This document shows, in pieces, positions 6,175 to 6,582 of a DNA stretch of 6,582 nucleotides (position 1 is the stretch's first letter; the number at the start of each line of letters is the position of its first letter). Source of the stretch: PNAI01 sp964575715 (GTDB lineage Bacteria > Pseudomonadota > Alphaproteobacteria > Rhizobiales > Xanthobacteraceae). The notes under the pieces are model-generated. The model saw nothing but the letters and a program-made list of their open reading frames with translations. It was not told the origin of the DNA and did not search any database. The DNA is taken from assembly GCA_964575715.1 (NCBI GenBank), contig CAZNSG010000185.1, positions 1 to 6,582 on the forward strand. The letters are read 5' to 3'. Made by a program: the position numbers and the translations under genes.

Positions 6175-6582
6175 TGCGCATTCGAGATCACGATCAGGCG
6201 ATCGAGCCGGCCTTCGGCTTCGCCGGAATCCACGGATTTGATTGCGAGCGCCGCGCCTTCCTTCAATTCCTTGGCGCGACCGGCGACCACTAGTGCTGCG
6301 GCCGCGTTGAGCACCGCAATGTCGCGGAACGCTCCCTTCTTTCCCTTGAGCACGCCCAAGAGCGCGGCGGCGTTGGTTTCCGCATCCCCGCCGCGCAACG
6401 CCTCGGGCTTTGAGCGCTTGAGGCCGATGTCCTCGGGCGCGATCTCGAATGTGCGCACCTGGCCGGCCTCCAGTGCCGCGATATAGCTCGGCCCTGAAGT
6501 GGTGATCTCGTCGAGCCCGTCGGAGCCATGCGCCACCCAGACACATTCGGAACCGAGCAGCTTCGACACCTGCGCCATCGGC
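6171..6582 (-). CDS. trpD: Anthranilate phosphoribosyltransferase TrpD, C-terminal part (5' end lies outside the window)
   Basis: TrpD transfers the phosphoribosyl group of PRPP to anthranilate, the tryptophan pathway step just before the TrpF and TrpC reactions. The last 137 or so residues are present, roughly 40 percent of a typical enzyme of about 340 residues. The frame continues beyond the right edge, so the methionine codon at 6578 is internal: it belongs to the PMAQV that in the family follows the RQWVEP region. Visible family blocks are VWVAHGSDGLDEITTSGPS, IGLKRSKPE, GGDAETNAAALLGVL, FRDIAVLNAAAALVVAG and the C-terminal ALAIKSVDSGEAEGRLDRL. These form the C-terminal alpha/beta part of the PRT fold. 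The PRPP-binding GTGGD motif would be upstream and cannot be seen. The gene ends with TGA overlapping the trpC start. Confidence 0.95.
   Translation of the reverse strand, partial: PMAQVSKLLGSECVWVAHGSDGLDEITTSGPSYIAALEAGQVRTFEIAPEDIGLKRSKPEALRGGDAETNAAALLGVLKGKKGAFRDIAVLNAAAALVVAGRAKELKEGAALAIKSVDSGEAEGRLDRLIVISNAQ

Noticed and set aside
6175..6546. An upstream extension of TrpC starting at 6546
   Set aside because: This part lies over trpD in another frame and gives an Arg/Gly-rich product. The TrpC family begins at the MTDIL start at 6174.

Overview
This window looks like chromosomal housekeeping DNA from a GC-rich alphaproteobacterium, most likely a member of the Hyphomicrobiales (Rhizobiales). 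The evidence is the perfect GTTC-N7-GTTC direct-repeat SOS operator in front of lexA, which is the alphaproteobacterial LexA target rather than the CTG-N10-CAG box of enterics. The gene order comEC / lexA-moeA-moaC-trpC-trpD, which I recall from rhizobial and Brucella genomes, points the same way. Genus cannot be assigned from this stretch.

Layout: two genes read left to right. The first is the 3' end of a glutaminyl-tRNA synthetase gene (1-464). The second is a full-length comEC/rec2-type competence membrane protein gene (500-2809). From the right edge, five genes read leftwards: the 3' part of trpD (6171-6582), trpC (5365-6174), moaC (4843-5361), moeA (3618-4835) and lexA (2806-3498). The two blocks converge, and the stop codons of comEC and lexA overlap by 4 bases, so no space is left for a terminator between them. 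The only non-coding stretch of any size is the 119-base lexA leader (3499-3617). It holds the SOS box, a tentative promoter, a short stem-loop and a strong Shine-Dalgarno sequence. No stretch above 300 bases lacks a gene.

How the genes fit together: trpD-trpC-moaC-moeA are packed like one transcription unit (4-base overlap, then gaps of 3 and 7 bases) combining two tryptophan biosynthesis steps with two molybdenum cofactor steps. lexA lies downstream on the same strand behind its own self-regulated SOS promoter. No terminator is visible between moeA and lexA, so some read-through is possible. comEC would serve DNA import across the inner membrane and glnS would serve translation; their pairing looks positional rather than functional.

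No mobile element, CRISPR array, tRNA or rRNA is visible, and I see no convincing new biological system. The points most worth a second look are the glutaminyl-tRNA synthetase in a lineage where many members lack that enzyme, the stem-loop beside the lexA ribosome binding site, and the C-terminal domain of ComEC, which has four cysteines and no recognisable metallo-beta-lactamase metal motif.
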